Origin: Agrostemma githago
Lineage: Eukaryota; Streptophyta; Magnoliopsida; Caryophyllales; Caryophyllaceae
Length of the DNA stretch: 64,000 nucleotides
Assembly (NCBI GenBank): GCA_958450325.1
Contig: OY288261.1
Location: 12,119,113 to 12,183,112, forward strand
Direction of reading: 5' to 3'
Positions 11,812 through 23,500 of this stretch are shown here, piece by piece (the stretch's first letter is position 1; each line of letters opens with the position of its first letter). The notes beneath the pieces were generated by a model. The model was given only the letters and a program-made list of their open reading frames with translations. It was not told the origin of the DNA and made no database searches. A program made the position numbers and the translations under genes.

Positions 11812-12336
11812 ATCTTCTCTATTATATATTATGCTAATATTTCTTCCCCATAATTGTGGTCTTATTGGAAATCGAATCTTTAAGAGATATGCTATCACAT
11901 TAATATCAGACTAAATAAGGAGTTTTTCCATATTTACTCAACCTTGATGGAAGGTCGAGATTACCGTAATCTAAAACTCTAATAGGAATCTGGTCCTCTC
12001 TCTGTCTATATAATGGAGTCTTTCCCATCAGAAACTCTATACGTATTATTAAGGTAAAACTACACTTATTACGTTAAAGGACAAGACGGAGAAACCATAC
12101 CTATTAATTATAAACCGACCTATTATTATTATTTTAAGATCATATGAAGATGTATTATTATTATTATTCGAAGTCGTCTTATTATTTATGAAGTCGTCCG
12201 TTCGTATTAGATTTCTACTTATTCCGTAATGAGGTATGTCTTAATTTCGTCTTAATTAATCTTTTGTGACCTTCATGTTGTTCAAAGATTTATGGAAATT
12301 ATGTTTTATTTATGTCATGTTAATAATATGCTAACA
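11812..12336. other. AT-rich spacer between Tat1 and the copia element
   Basis: No ORF or family motif is recognisable. The stretch has TTATTA-rich microsatellite-like tracts (12120-12170). It would be the right flank of Tat1, continuing the sequence before 1120. Confidence 0.4.
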
Positions 12337-12543
12337 TGTGGTAACAAAACTAAGTAGAATGTAAAACGTAACTTTGTTATTACTTGATCAATACATACAT
12401 CTACCAAGGCTCTATATATACAATAGGAGTAATAATCTAGAGCATAATAATCAAGATAAGTAAGGTAAATAGAATAATATACACCATAATTATCAAGATA
12501 TTATACATCGTAATATTTGACGATATCGTAATAATATCGTCCA
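12337..12543 (-). repeat. Probable 3' LTR of the copia element (about 207 bp)
   Basis: In minus-strand sense the segment begins TGGACGATAT just after the purine tract and may end GTTACCACA at 12337. It contains TGTATATATAG, a TATA box, near 12415. With only one LTR present, the low-coordinate border is uncertain. Confidence 0.5.
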
Positions 12544-12545
12544 AT

Positions 12546-12557
12546 ACTCCCCCTCAA
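12546..12557 (-). other. Copia polypurine tract
   Basis: The minus strand reads TTGAGGGGGAGT between the end of the polyprotein and the LTR, the usual form in plant copia elements. Confidence 0.8.
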
Positions 12558-13957
12558 GTTGGAGCACTTGGTATCCCAATGCCCAACTTGGACTGAAGAA
12601 ATTCAAACGCGTCACCACCAAGAGCCTTCGTAAAAATATCGGTAATTTGCTCTTTACTTCGTATGTGAGAGGTAGAAATTGTCCCATCAACGAGATAATG
12701 TCGAATGAAATGACAATCGATCTCTATGTGCTTAGTACGATCAAGAAATACCGGGTTTTTAGCAATATGGAGCGCAGCTTGATTGTCACAATAAATCTTG
12801 ATAGGCCGTGTATGAGCTAGACCGAGTGATCGGAGAAAAGATTTCAGCCAGATGACCTCACTAGTTACCGCTGCCAAGGCTAGGTACTCTGCCTCGGCAG
12901 TCAACCTTGCTACTGTAGTTTGTTTTTTTGCTTTCCACGAGACAGGCGAGTGTCCTAATGCCACAAAATATCCGGTTAACGATCTCCTTGATAATGGACA
13001 ACTCGCCTAATCCGATTCCGAATACCCACGCAACAGGAGGTTACAATTCTTGTCGATTACTATTCCTTTACTGGGGTTGCCTTTAATATACCGTATGACC
13101 CGTAAAACAGCATCCCAATGTTCCTTTCTCGTGGCATGTACAAACTGAGACAACACATGAACAGCGTATACAAGATCAAGCCGTGTAATCGTCAAGTAAA
13201 TGAGTCGTCCTACCAACCTACGATACTTCATGGGATCGTTCAAAACATATCCTTCCGCCAACGCCAATTTATGATGTGGTTGGATGGGAGTATTAACCGG
13301 TTTCACTCCTTCCAATCCCGCTTCCATGATAATTTCCAAAGCATATTTCCGTTGGCTAAGAAAAAGACCCTTGGACCCGGTGGCAACCTCGATCCCCAAG
13401 AAATATTTGAGCCTTCCGAGATCTTTAATCCCAAAACTATGGTCAAGGAAACCTTTAAGACGACTACTAGCTTCTTCATTATTACTTACTACGATCATGT
13501 CATCCACATACACCAATATAGCAAGGAAAATACCTTCTGTATTGTAAGTAAATAAGGAATAATCTGCTAAACTTTGTATAAAACCGTACCTTGTCAAGGA
13601 ATTGGTTAACTTGGCAAACCAGTTTCTCGAGGCTTGCTTCAGACCGTAAAGCGATTTTAATAGCTTGCAAACTTTAGTCGATTTACCCGCCTCGAAACCT
13701 GGTGGAATCCGCATGTATACTTCTTCACTTAAATCTCCATGTAGAAAAGCAATATTGACGTCTAATTGTGCAATTGACCATCCTTTTGCCACTGCCACGG
13801 CCAGTAAACAACGAATACTTGTCATTTTTGCCACCGGAGCAAACGTTTCTTGATAGTCGACTCCTTCTATTTGTGTGTATCCTTGAGCCACTAACCTTGC
13901 TTTGTATCGCTCTATAGACCATCTGCCTTGTATTTCACTTTGTAAACCCATCGACAC
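12554..13957 (-). pseudogene. Copia polyprotein, reverse transcriptase and RNase H part
   Basis: Part of the copia polyprotein that would copy element RNA into DNA and remove the RNA strand. Visible RT motifs include RLVAQGYTQ, ETFAPVAKM, QLDVNIAFLHGDL, LYGLKQA and the catalytic LVYVDDMIVV; then GRLIYLTITRLDLVYAV and, after a break, the RNase H part with SWKAKKQTT, AEAEYLAL, YCDNQAALHIA and the C-terminal HIEIDCHFIR. A TAG stands near 13007 where a tryptophan codon is expected, splitting RT from RNase H. Near 13915 the frame changes relative to the integrase part, so the reading frame is shifted there. It is a decayed coding region; I see no reason to think it is expressed. Confidence 0.88.
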
Positions 13958-15543
13958 CCGATTGGTCTTTTGCCTTTCGGTAAATCAACTACCTTCCATG
14001 TAGCATTTTTTTCGAGGGCGTCAATTTTTTTTGCCATGGCCTGTCTCCATTCTGCCTTCTTTGCAGCTTCTGCATAGTTACGTGGTTCTTTGATCGCATC
14101 GACTTTTGCCAAGAAACTCCTGTAACTATTAGAAAAACAATTGGTGGTGACATAATTGACCAAAGGATAACGAGTACCTTTCTTTTTGGATGTCGACAGG
14201 ACTGGAGGAGCGCTTGATATGGGGTCTATAATTCGAGTCGACTTGCAAACATATTCCTTCTTCCAATATGGCTCGTATTTTTCCCGAGCACTGCGTCCTG
14301 CCGGTTCATTTACCATGTGCTGATCAACCAATTTTTCATCAGCATCTTTATCATCTTCATTACTAACTTCCCTTTCATTCACGTTTTTCAGGACAACCAA
14401 TTTTTCATCAGCATCTTTATTATCTTCATTACTAACTTCACTTTCATTCACGTTTTCCGGGACATCATGCTCAGTTTCCACATATTCCGGTGGAGCAGGG
14501 GGATGTGTTAAGACATTCTCATGTTTATTAGTGGGCTCGGTGTCAGTAAAAGGAAAAACATGCTTGTAAAAAATCACATCTCTAGACTCGAACATAGACT
14601 TTTGTTTGAGATCGTACACTTTCCATCCCTTCTTACTATGTGGATACCCGACAAAAATACATCGTTTTCCCCGTTCATTAAACTTATCTTTAGGCCTGTC
14701 TTTATTGTGAGCATAACATAAGCTACCTAGAACTCGAATATTATCCAAGTTAGGTCGTTCTCCCTACAAAACCTCATAAGGTGTTCGGTTATTAAGTACT
14801 TTGGTGGGTGTGCGATTTATTAGATACGCAGCGGTCAAAACACATTCCCCCCAAAACTCAATAGGTAAATTACCTTGAAAACGAAGGGCCCTCGCTTTTT
14901 CTAGGATTTGCCTATGTTTCCTTTCCACTCTTCCATTTTGTTGTGGGGTGTCAATGTTACTACTTTGGTACACTATGCCATGCTCACCATAATAGTCCTT
15001 CATTGTCCCGGAAAGAAATTCCGTTCCGTTGTCACTTTGTACCACCTTAACCTGCTTTCCGAATTGGGTCATCGTCATTTTGCAAAAATTGATCATTAAT
15101 TTACTCACTGCTCCCTTATCTCTCATTAAATAAACCCATACACTTCAACTTCGGTCATCCACGATAGTAAGAAAATATTGGGCTCCTGTGAGACTTTTTG
15201 TACGGTACGGTCCCCAAATGTCACAGTGTATGAGGCCAAACAAATTAATACTTCTTTTATTATTAGACTTAAAAACGGAACGAGTTTGTTTTGCCCGACA
15301 ACATGGATCACAAACGTCACTAGAATTCCAAGATAAATTAAAACCAACTAATTTTGAGAAAAGAGGCAAAATACAACTAGATGGATGACCGAGTCGTTTG
15401 TGCCAAAGTCGCGCATCGCCACTTGTGTTTGTTCGTGCAACTATTTCATCTCGATCTCCCTTCAAATTATAGACCCCATCCTTATGCTCACCCCGTCCAA
15501 TCTTCATCCTCGTAGATTGGTCCTGTATAACACAATGATCGGT
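13912..15543 (-). pseudogene. Copia polyprotein, pre-integrase and integrase part
   Basis: The N-terminal end shows the pre-integrase zinc domain with LWHKRLGHPS and CDPCCRAKQTR. The integrase core follows with HCDIWGPYRT, VVQSDNGTEF and ERKHRQILEKA carrying the catalytic acidic residues, then NRTP and the C-terminal VGYPHSKKGWKVYD. In-frame stops lie near 15143 (TGA at a likely tryptophan) and near 14764 (TAG at a likely glutamine). The acidic linker before RT contains an exact-length 23-codon duplication (14326-14463). Upstream gag and protease are absent because the element is cut at about 15544. Confidence 0.87.
14326..14463 (-). repeat. 69-bp in-frame duplication in the integrase-RT linker
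   Basis: Two adjacent 69-bp copies (14326-14394 and 14395-14463) encode an acidic 23-residue block that includes NVNE-EVSNED and KDADEKLV. The length keeps the frame, so it may have arisen while the element was active. Confidence 0.85.
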
Positions 15544-15544
15544 A

Positions 15545-15598
15545 TGAGTGTTTGTTGGCCACTTCTGCAGCCACCAGGTCCAAATCTAGGTGTTTACA
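15545..15598 (-). repeat. Remnant of the Tat2 3' LTR
   Basis: About 54 bases containing ACTTCTGCAGCCACCAGGTC and CAAATCTAGGTGT match the outer end of the right LTR (33145-33196). The rest of this LTR is missing and copia sequence begins immediately to the left. Confidence 0.82.
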
Positions 15599-15612
15599 GA
15601 AGCCCCCACTTT
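15599..15612 (-). other. Tat2 polypurine tract
   Basis: Minus-strand AAAGTGGGGGCTTC directly precedes the LTR remnant. The adjacent 130 bases are alignable to those next to the Tat1 tract at 3872. Confidence 0.75.
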
Positions 15613-15843
15613 GACTGAGGCTTGGACATGGTGAAAGTCAAAGTATAGCCGCCTAGGTCAATCGAAGATTACGACCTGGTGGCTGTCCGGTCGGGTCGTT
15701 TTAAGTCCATTGGACTGCGTGTTGAGGCTCGCCAGCCAAGGCTTAGAAATCATACCTGACGTCTTCGCTTGCTGTTGCTTGCTTGGGCCCGGGCCGTTGC
15801 TTGACATCTCGTTCTCGATTTTTCATGCGCGCGCGCTTTGTCT

Positions 15844-18800
15844 TGTAACACCCGCTATTTTTCCTAAGCATTTTCATTCTTTCCGTTAAGACTCCGTCTT
15901 AACTCTGTCACTTTTGGCCTCATATTTCATCATTTTACTAAGCTCTATTTTAATTTTTGAGTTTGATAATTTTTATTTTTAATTTTAAAGATTTAAATTC
16001 TTTTTAAATTCATTTATTTGGTTTCTTCGTAAGTTAATTAATTTTTCCGCAAGGAATTCTATTTCTCTTCGAATTGACATTTTTAAGCTTGGATTTAAGT
16101 TTTTCTTTTCCTAAAAATGTTTGAATACGTTTCTATAATATTTCCAACTAGTAAATATTTTTATTTACAAAATTTAGTAGTTAATGATTTTTATTACGAA
16201 GCTTCGCGAATAATTATTTTCTTACGCGAGGTTTACTCGAATTACTTTGAAATGCCTTTAACTATTTTACGATTATACTTTTTATCAACTTATAAATTAT
16301 TTGAGACCATTTCCTTACATTTTGGACCGACTAAGCTCTTGGTCACAAGTTTTATTACGTTTTATTTAAACGTTTCATTTTATCACGTTAAAACGTAAAT
16401 GTAAGATAAATTTTTTTCATTCATTGTTGCATTATTATCAAAACTTTTCATACTCCTTTCTCCTTAAACTTGGCCGGCCACTTTGTCATTTTTGCACATA
16501 GTTTTCATCAACACTTTAATCTCATTTATATTTTGAAAACCATCCATTTCCATACTACACTTTATTCATTCATCAAGTTAAAAAAAAATCTATCTTCTTC
16601 CTCTTGGCCGTGGCACTCTTCCCCTATTCTAGGATTATTTTGCTTCAATTCTAGTCTTAATCGACTCAAATTCATCGTCAAATAATCCTCTTTCCGTTCT
16701 CTTCGTTAAGGTATTAATCAACGTCGTTTTCGATCAATTTTTACCTTGATTTTTATTAGTTTTCTCATGGTATTTTTCTGCCATGATTTTCGTATTTGGT
16801 AAGATTTTTGGACGATCCCGAAGCCGACGAATATATCGTTGATTCAGACTTGGAGTAGAGGTAACGATGTTACTCGGTATTGCATGATTTTATTTGTGTA
16901 ATTGCATGTATATTATTATAATTTTATTTTTGGCAATATATGTATGTCACGAATTCTGTAAAATTTTTAAAAGTTGAAAATTTGTATGTTTCGGTATTTT
17001 TATCGCTTTTACGAGATTAACGATTAAATCGTCATATTAATTTGTAAAATCATAATATTCGGCCTAAACATGTAATATATGTTTACATTCTGTAAAATTG
17101 ATATTTTTGATGATCTATAATAATTTAGGATTTTTCTGATATTTTAAATATCGATTATTGAATTATTACCGTTTACGGACAAAAACGATTAAAAGCCGAT
17201 TTTTAGTTCTAGTACCTAAACATTTTATTTTAATCTGATTTTTGGCGTGGTGAAACTTTCTGGTGAAATAGAATTTTCTGAATTTTTCATAATTTTTTCG
17301 GAATTGTTAAGTGATGAATTAATTAATCATTTTAAATCATTGTTTATCGTTAAAACCGTGTTTGTTCTTTAAATTCTCGATTTATGATCTTTTGTTTAAA
17401 TCTGGAAAAAATTATGATTCTGATGATTTCATATTAAAATGTATTTTTATGATTTTTAGTGCCTTAAAAAAATGTTAGGAACGATAAGTTTATTAATGAA
17501 ATCGTTAATTGTGAAAACGGGTTTAAATGACGGTTTTGTTGGTATTTGTTGAATCTGGAATTTTGGAAAAATATGGAAAATTTATATTCTGGAAAATTAG
17601 GATTTTAAAGTAATAATTTTTGGATATTAATACTTAAATCGTTTTGTAATTACTATTTTTATTAATCGTTATTGTCGAGATTGGACGATTAACGAGAAAA
17701 CGCTTTAAAAATCGAGTTTCATGATTCTGGAAAATTTTCTTTTCTGGAAAGAATGTCCATAAATACATTTTAACTATTTTACGTAATTTTTTTACTATTT
17801 ATTAAAGTCTTTAATTAATAAGTATTGATTTTCGGACAAATTGTGCTTTATCGTTAAAATTCTTCGTCTTACCTAAAAGAATTATTTTTCCAGCTATTTT
17901 GAAAGTGTTTAAGTCTGAAACTTTAAGAGTTAAATCATCCGTTAACATATTCTAAATATATTCAATGGTTTAGTTAAATAAAAGACGTTAAAAGATTTAA
18001 TTTGACATTTGCCGTAAAATTCTATTTATAATTCTATTGTCGAAACTAATAATAGTCAGAGAATTTTAGCTTTTTAACTTTTGAAAACACCCTAATTAGT
18101 ATTATTAAAATGTTTAAGATATTTTTAATCATTTTGTAACGCTTATACGATATTTTAATAATTTCATAAAATTAAATGTTCACTCTAATAATTAATATCG
18201 TTAAGGCCGAAATTACTAGTTTTCTAAATCTATATCGTTTACTAAAAATGTTGTATTAGTTTAAACTAATATTTTGCTATTTTCATATGATGCTATTTTT
18301 AGTAAGTTTCTAAAAATAGAAGTTTCCTAAAATAGAAAGTTTCCTCTTTTGGAAAGTGATCCTTTTCTTTTTGTTCTCATATTGTTTATATTGAATACAT
18401 CTTTTATATATCGATAATTGGTTGTTTTGGAGTTATGGAATAAGGACGAGTGTGAGGTTAGAGTAATATATTCTGGGGTTTACGTTTTTGCCATCAACTA
18501 TAAGGCTGGCGTGTCTTTATGGGGCACACTGGTTGTTGAACCGAGCATATATGGTGTTCGGGAGTGTGTGTATATTTTCTTAAGCTCGTGCCTCGCAGTG
18601 TAAGACGCCGTCGGGTTGAACTGAGTATTTATGGTGCTCGGGAGGGGTGTACATATTATCTTAAACTAGGGCCACGCATTTATAAGTCGCCGTCCTATTA
18701 TGGTTGAGTAGCCTAGTTAGAGACCGAAGTTTGATTTGTTTGAACTAGGTTCTCGAAACTAGTTTTTAGTATTCTCCTAGTGAAAGTCTAGCCGCCTACA

Positions 18801-19314
18801 CTAATTCTATCCATAACGCCATTTTGATTATTTTATTTATTATCGATAAATTGGTTTGCAGGTTGGCAAATATTTTTATGTTTCTTCGGAAACCCTTTTT
18901 ATTATTTTGTTTATGGTGAAAGCTTATTTTAATATAATGTTTTACTGTTTTCCATTTTTTACTATTTTTCTATAGTAGTAATTACAGTTTTAAAATCCTG
19001 TTATACGGCTGGGAGAACGTTGACGTTGCTCCTCACTGATTGTGGCTGTTGTGTTTTTAACATGACAGGTATGCATGTTTCTGGGTGTGGGCTAGCGGGC
19101 AGACATGATCCTTGCTCGATTAATTTTAATAATTTTGTTTTGTGGATTGTCAAACCTCTTCGTGGATTGTTTTTTTATTTTTGGCCTTTTTATTTAAGGC
19201 CTAACGTTTGACTTTACCATTTAAATTTTTACAAGACATAGTTACAGTGTGTTTTAATCCCGACTCTACAGTGTTTCCGCCACTGTATTGCGTTAGAATT
19301 TCTAGGGGATTACA
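15844..19314 (+). mobile_element. Solo LTR (3.47 kb), probably Tekay/Del-like, nested in Tat2
   Basis: The segment begins TGTAACACCCGC and ends GGGGATTACA, inverted ends typical of chromovirus LTRs, and is bordered by GTCT on both sides (15840-15843 and 19315-19318). No internal coding region lies between, so it is a solo LTR left by recombination. It is AT-rich, with a TTTTATATATCG TATA-like word near 18395 suggesting plus-strand orientation. A near-duplicate of about 85 bases lies at 18530-18695. The 4-bp match at the border is one short of the usual 5. The family call rests on the ends and length only. Confidence 0.7.
18530..18695. repeat. Two-copy 85-bp repeat inside the solo LTR
   Basis: Two consecutive blocks share GGTTGAACYGAG, ATATGGTG/TTATGGTG, CTCGGGAG or TTCGGGAG, a TCTTAA word and GCCGTC in order. 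They lie downstream of the TATA-like word. Confidence 0.6.
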
Positions 19315-19606
19315 GTCTTCTTTAGTTTATTTAAAATTTTGTTCAATTTTAAGTGTTTTTTTGTGTGTAGGTGACGCGTTAAGTGTAAACACGTTGGCTT
19401 TTATTTGAACAAGTGTTTTGGGATGCTCGTGAACCTTTGATGAAATAAAACATTCGAGGGCGTCAGTCTCCACTCGAGTAGCAATCTTTTGGGATGCTTC
19501 TGACCCCTAGGACAAAGTAAAAGAAGATAAACTATTCAAGGGCGTCAGTTTCCACTCGAATAGCTGTCTTTCGGGATGCTTATGACCCCTAGGACATGCT
19601 GTTGCT
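19315..19606. other. Short spacer with 80-90 bp imperfect repeats
   Basis: After the solo LTR, a unit with TTTTGGGATGCT, GACCCCTAGGACA and GGGCGTCAGTYTCCACTCGA occurs two to three times (about 19415-19600). It then grades into the shorter tandem array that follows. Confidence 0.55.
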
Positions 19607-19963
19607 GTGCCTTTGGGATAACTAAGACCCTTCAGGCGAAATTGCTTTTGCTGTGCCTCCGGGATAACTAAGACCCCTCGGGCAAAATTGCTGTTGCTGT
19701 GCCTCCGGGATACCTAAGACCCCTCGGGCAAAATTGCTGTGCCTCCGGGATAACTAAGACCCCTCGGGCAAAATTGTTGTTGCTGTGCCTCCGGGATAAC
19801 TAAGACCCCTCGGGCAAAATTGCTGTTGTTGTGCCTCCGGGATAACTAAGACTCCTCGGGCAAAATTGCTGTTGCTGTGCCTCCGGGATAACTAAGACCC
19901 CTCGGGCAAAAATTGATGTGCCTCCGAGATAACTAAGACCCCTCGGGCAAAATTGCTGTTGCT
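19607..19963. repeat. 46-bp tandem array, eight copies
   Basis: Eight head-to-tail units of about 46 bases share GTGCCTCCGGGATAACTAAG, ACCCCTCGGGCAAAATTGCT and GTTGCT. Two units are 5-6 bases shorter. Each holds CTCCGGGA...CCTCGGGC, giving a partial stem. It lies in the 3' region of Tat2. It is not CRISPR: there are no unique spacers. Confidence 0.9.
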
Positions 19964-20518
19964 TATTTGTTTTAGTCAAGTTTTTTTTATTTATTTTATT
20001 TTTTTTTTTTGCGGGTTTTTCTTATTTAGTTCGGGTTTGCTTTTGCTTTGTCTTGGTTTGTGATGCATTTAGGATTTGTTCAGAGTTTGTTTAGGTTAGT
20101 TCGATTCGAATTGCTTTATTAAGCGTTCGGGTGCAGTGTTTAGGTTAAGTGCGGTTCTTATGCTTGTTTTATTATCGAGAGTGCATTATCGATGTCGCAT
20201 AGTAATTATTCCATTTATTGTTATTTCGCTTGTCTTAAAAGATGTGTGTTAAGCCTCGTTTGTTTTTGTTTTAGACTGTGCTGGACTGTTTAGACGCGCA
20301 TCCATCAGTGCCCCAATCTTCAGGCGTGCAGCCCCCAACGGTTCAGGATCCGAACGCGTCAGCTGAAGCGGTCGGGTTATTATGGACCGGGTTTGTTTAA
20401 GTAAACGAAAATTGGGGCGATCGTTCATTCAACCCCATATTCGAACGCGTCGCCCCTTTCGCCCCAAAGCCGATTTCTCGATCTTTCTTGCGATTTTTCG
20501 TCTCGATTCCCGTCATAC
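19964..20518. other. Upstream region of the antisense PMD gene
   Basis: No ORF. T-rich tracts lead to a more balanced segment at 20280-20518 that would be the promoter and 5' untranslated region of the plus-strand gene. I see no strong TATA box. A CTTCAGGCGTGCAG word at 20319-20332 resembles a TTCAGGCGTGGGG word in the Tat2 LTR near 32752, but this is weak. Confidence 0.35.
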
Positions 20519-23500
20519 ATGACAATGTCAACTCCGGGTAAGCGTTCTTTACTTGTTTATTGTCGGCTTTGCTCGATTTGATTGGTTGTGAATTGGTTTT
20601 ATTGAAACCTAGAAAATCGATTTGGGTGTTTTTGATTTACTAAGTTCCTATGTTTATGCTTAATCCTATTGTTAAATTAGGGTCGATTAGAGCTTATTAA
20701 AGTAGTTATAGGGGTTTTCGAGGTGCGACAATGGCTCCCTATAGTGATAGGTTTGAGGTACTAGGGTTAGGGACCGTTTTCCCGAATATTCTCGCATAAT
20801 TTTGCTCAAATAGTGTTTGTGAGGATATGGGTAGTTCCCTCGTCGATTTTTATGAGTTAGGATGGCCTTTAGGGCTCTCCGTGAGGTTTTGTGTGTCTTA
20901 AGACGGACCAAAAGATATCGTAACGACGCCGGATTTTCCCGAAACTACTTCCATTGTGACCGGGATTGAAAATGGGTGCTGGCGGCTTTTCCACAATTTT
21001 GATATCCTTCTCCGAAATTTTGACCCTATTTTGACCTGTTTAAGCTGTTTTAGCCTGACCAGAGGTATGTTTTTTTTTTATTTCTTGTTTGGTTTTGCAT
21101 TTAGAGGCCATGCTGAGCGTCCCGAGGGAACTTCCTCGGTTGGTACTAGTGAGGAGGTTGTTGGGGCGAGTGAGCATCTCGTCTCAGCGCCGCAACCCCG
21201 AGGTCATTAATGAGGCCAATTTTGATAGAGTGAAGAAGCGCAAGCTTCCAGAGACGGTGGCTAGGAGGGGTCATGTTTCGGTTCCTGTACTGGAGAATGA
21301 GGAGAGTGGTTACGAAGATCCTGAGTGGGCTCGGGACTGGGATGGTCATCAGTTGCTGTTTCACTTTGACCTTCACGTTTCTCACCGCATCGTGCGTGGT
21401 CTGGTGAGTGTCCTATTCGTGCTTATTAGTTATGTCTTAGATTTTTTTTTTGCTTGGGTTAGGTTAGGTTTGTTTTGTTTATTCTTGCATTGTTTTGGCT
21501 TGCAGCCCCCAGGTCCGATGAGGAATTTCTCGGGCTTCACTACGTGTTTCGATATTTATTTCCAGAAGTTGATCCCCGCGGTAAAGAAGATTATCGCGAG
21601 GACTGCTCTAGGTCCCGTGGTCGAGCAGTGGGTCCGGCTAGTGGGTTGTAAGACTAAGTGCAACCTTATGGTGATTAGGGCGATGATAGATCGCTTCCAT
21701 GATACTACTTCGACCTTCCACATGGCTTTTGGGGAGGTCGGGATGACCCTAGAGGATTTTGAGATGATTACCGGTCTGCCCTAGGGTCCGGATATGATTA
21801 AATGGGCCGCCGAAGGCCTTAGTCTAGATAGTGATGAGGTGCGGGGCCTCATCGAGGATTTGTTTAGAGCGTGAGGCATATAGTGCGCCTCATGCTCTGG
21901 TGAGCTCGTATATCACCGATCACTTCGAGCGAGTGGCGGTGTTAGAGGATCGAGAACCCAACACGCCGGAGCAAGATGCCCGGTTGTGGTTGTGGTACTT
22001 CCTAGGGTCGACCCACTTGTCGGATAAAGGCGAGAGGTTTAGTACTAGGATTTTGCCTTTCCTAGCTGACCTGGCTCAGCTAGGACGTTATGATTGGGTG
22101 ACCGCGGCTTTCGCGGAGATGACTCGCTGCCTGCAAGTCATGGTGAGGCCGTTGGAGATAGAGTCGGCTTCAGCTGTGCCCATTGTGGGTCTGGGCCTTA
22201 TACTGGAGGTTAGCTGCTATTCTCACTTTTGTCTTTCAAGTTGTACTTAGTTTTGGTTTAGTGTTGCTAAAGGTATTCGAGATTTTGCAGGCTTGGATCT
22301 ATTCCTATTTTCCTTGTTTGGCTCCTAAGACGGTGCGGGTGCACCCGAAGAGATTCCCGGTGGGGATCGAGTGGAGGCTGGCTCAGCCTAAGAGCACAAT
22401 CAGCCACTACCCGTCGGAGAATGCGCTGGTTAACAAGCTACGCCTCGAGGATGTAAGTTTTCTTTTTATAGCCTATTTCGTTTAGTGGCCCCTAAGGTTT
22501 GGGATTCACTGGGATGTTGGTTCTATTCGTGTAGTTTGTGGCCCGTCCTTGGGCCGATTATGAGGGCGTGCCCGGGTATGTGACTGCGGAGCTGAGGCCT
22601 CGGAGTTATAGAAGGATGCTCCTTCCTGCGTTGTTTCGCCCAGTTTGGTATCTGGGCGAGCGGTTGGTGCGCCAGTGTCTATATGACAATTTCAGGGTGC
22701 CGGTTGATCCTCCCCGGTCCATGTTCAGACCACCGACTACCGCAGAGGTCCTCGAGGATAGGAACGGAGAAGGAGGCGATACTCTCTTGGTGCCTGGTGC
22801 CTCCTACCTAACTCACGTCACCCGGCGGCTAGCTTGGTACCGCCTCGTGGTAATGTTCTAATTTTGGTTCTAAGGTTTGTTTTGCGGTTTATTGTTTCCT
22901 TGCCCTCTGACCGACCGATCTGTCGTTTTCTCAGTTGGCCGATCCGGCTGATGAAATCCTAGCCCCCAGTTTCCCCCTGACGCTGCTTAGGGTGGACGCG
23001 GCCGAGATACCCTTCACCGAGCCTTTTCCTCTGTGTTCTGCCAAGGAGATGGATGCCGGGATAGAGTGGCGTGACCGGGTATGCCGGGTGAGTTTTGGCT
23101 TTCGTTCCTTGTTCGGGTCTTAAGAATTTAGGGTAGGTTTGCTTAACTTTTGTGGTTTCAACTCTCAGGTTTCGCCATCTTGCCATCAGCGGTTGTGGCA
23201 GGCCGTCAACTGCTTCCGGGTCTATGCCTCCAGGGTTTCCCGTGACACTTCGAGACCTCGATCGGTGAGTTTGCGTGACTAGGGCGGTTTTCTAGGCTGC
23301 TTGCGTGTTTTCCTAATGTTTGAGTGCATTTGCAGGATGTCTCAGATATGGTGAGACAACTGGAGACTCGGGTGACCGAGCTCGAGGCGAAAGATGTTGA
23401 GTCGCAACGGCTCCTGCAATCTCGGGCTGACGAGATCGCTTTCGTTAAGGACCAGCTGGCTCGGTCTCAGGGTGAGACCTCTGCGCAGGGTGAGGTGAGG

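Larger units (their letters stand above)
12337..15544 (-). mobile_element. Truncated Ty1/copia retrotransposon
   Basis: The minus strand carries, in copia order, the pre-integrase zinc domain, integrase, reverse transcriptase and RNase H, followed by a purine tract and a short 3' LTR. Gag, protease, PBS and 5' LTR are missing: coding similarity stops abruptly at about 15544, where the end of the Tat2 left LTR begins. The integrase-before-RT order and the YVDD motif define copia. Several stops and one frameshift show it is dead. Confidence 0.88.

Noticed and set aside
16117..18603. Several short ORFs inside the AT-rich stretch
   Set aside because: They lie in the solo LTR, share no domain, and AT-rich sequence gives such frames by chance.
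19607..19963. CRISPR-like regular repeats
   Set aside because: The units are contiguous with no unique spacers, in a eukaryotic retroelement; it is an ordinary tandem array.
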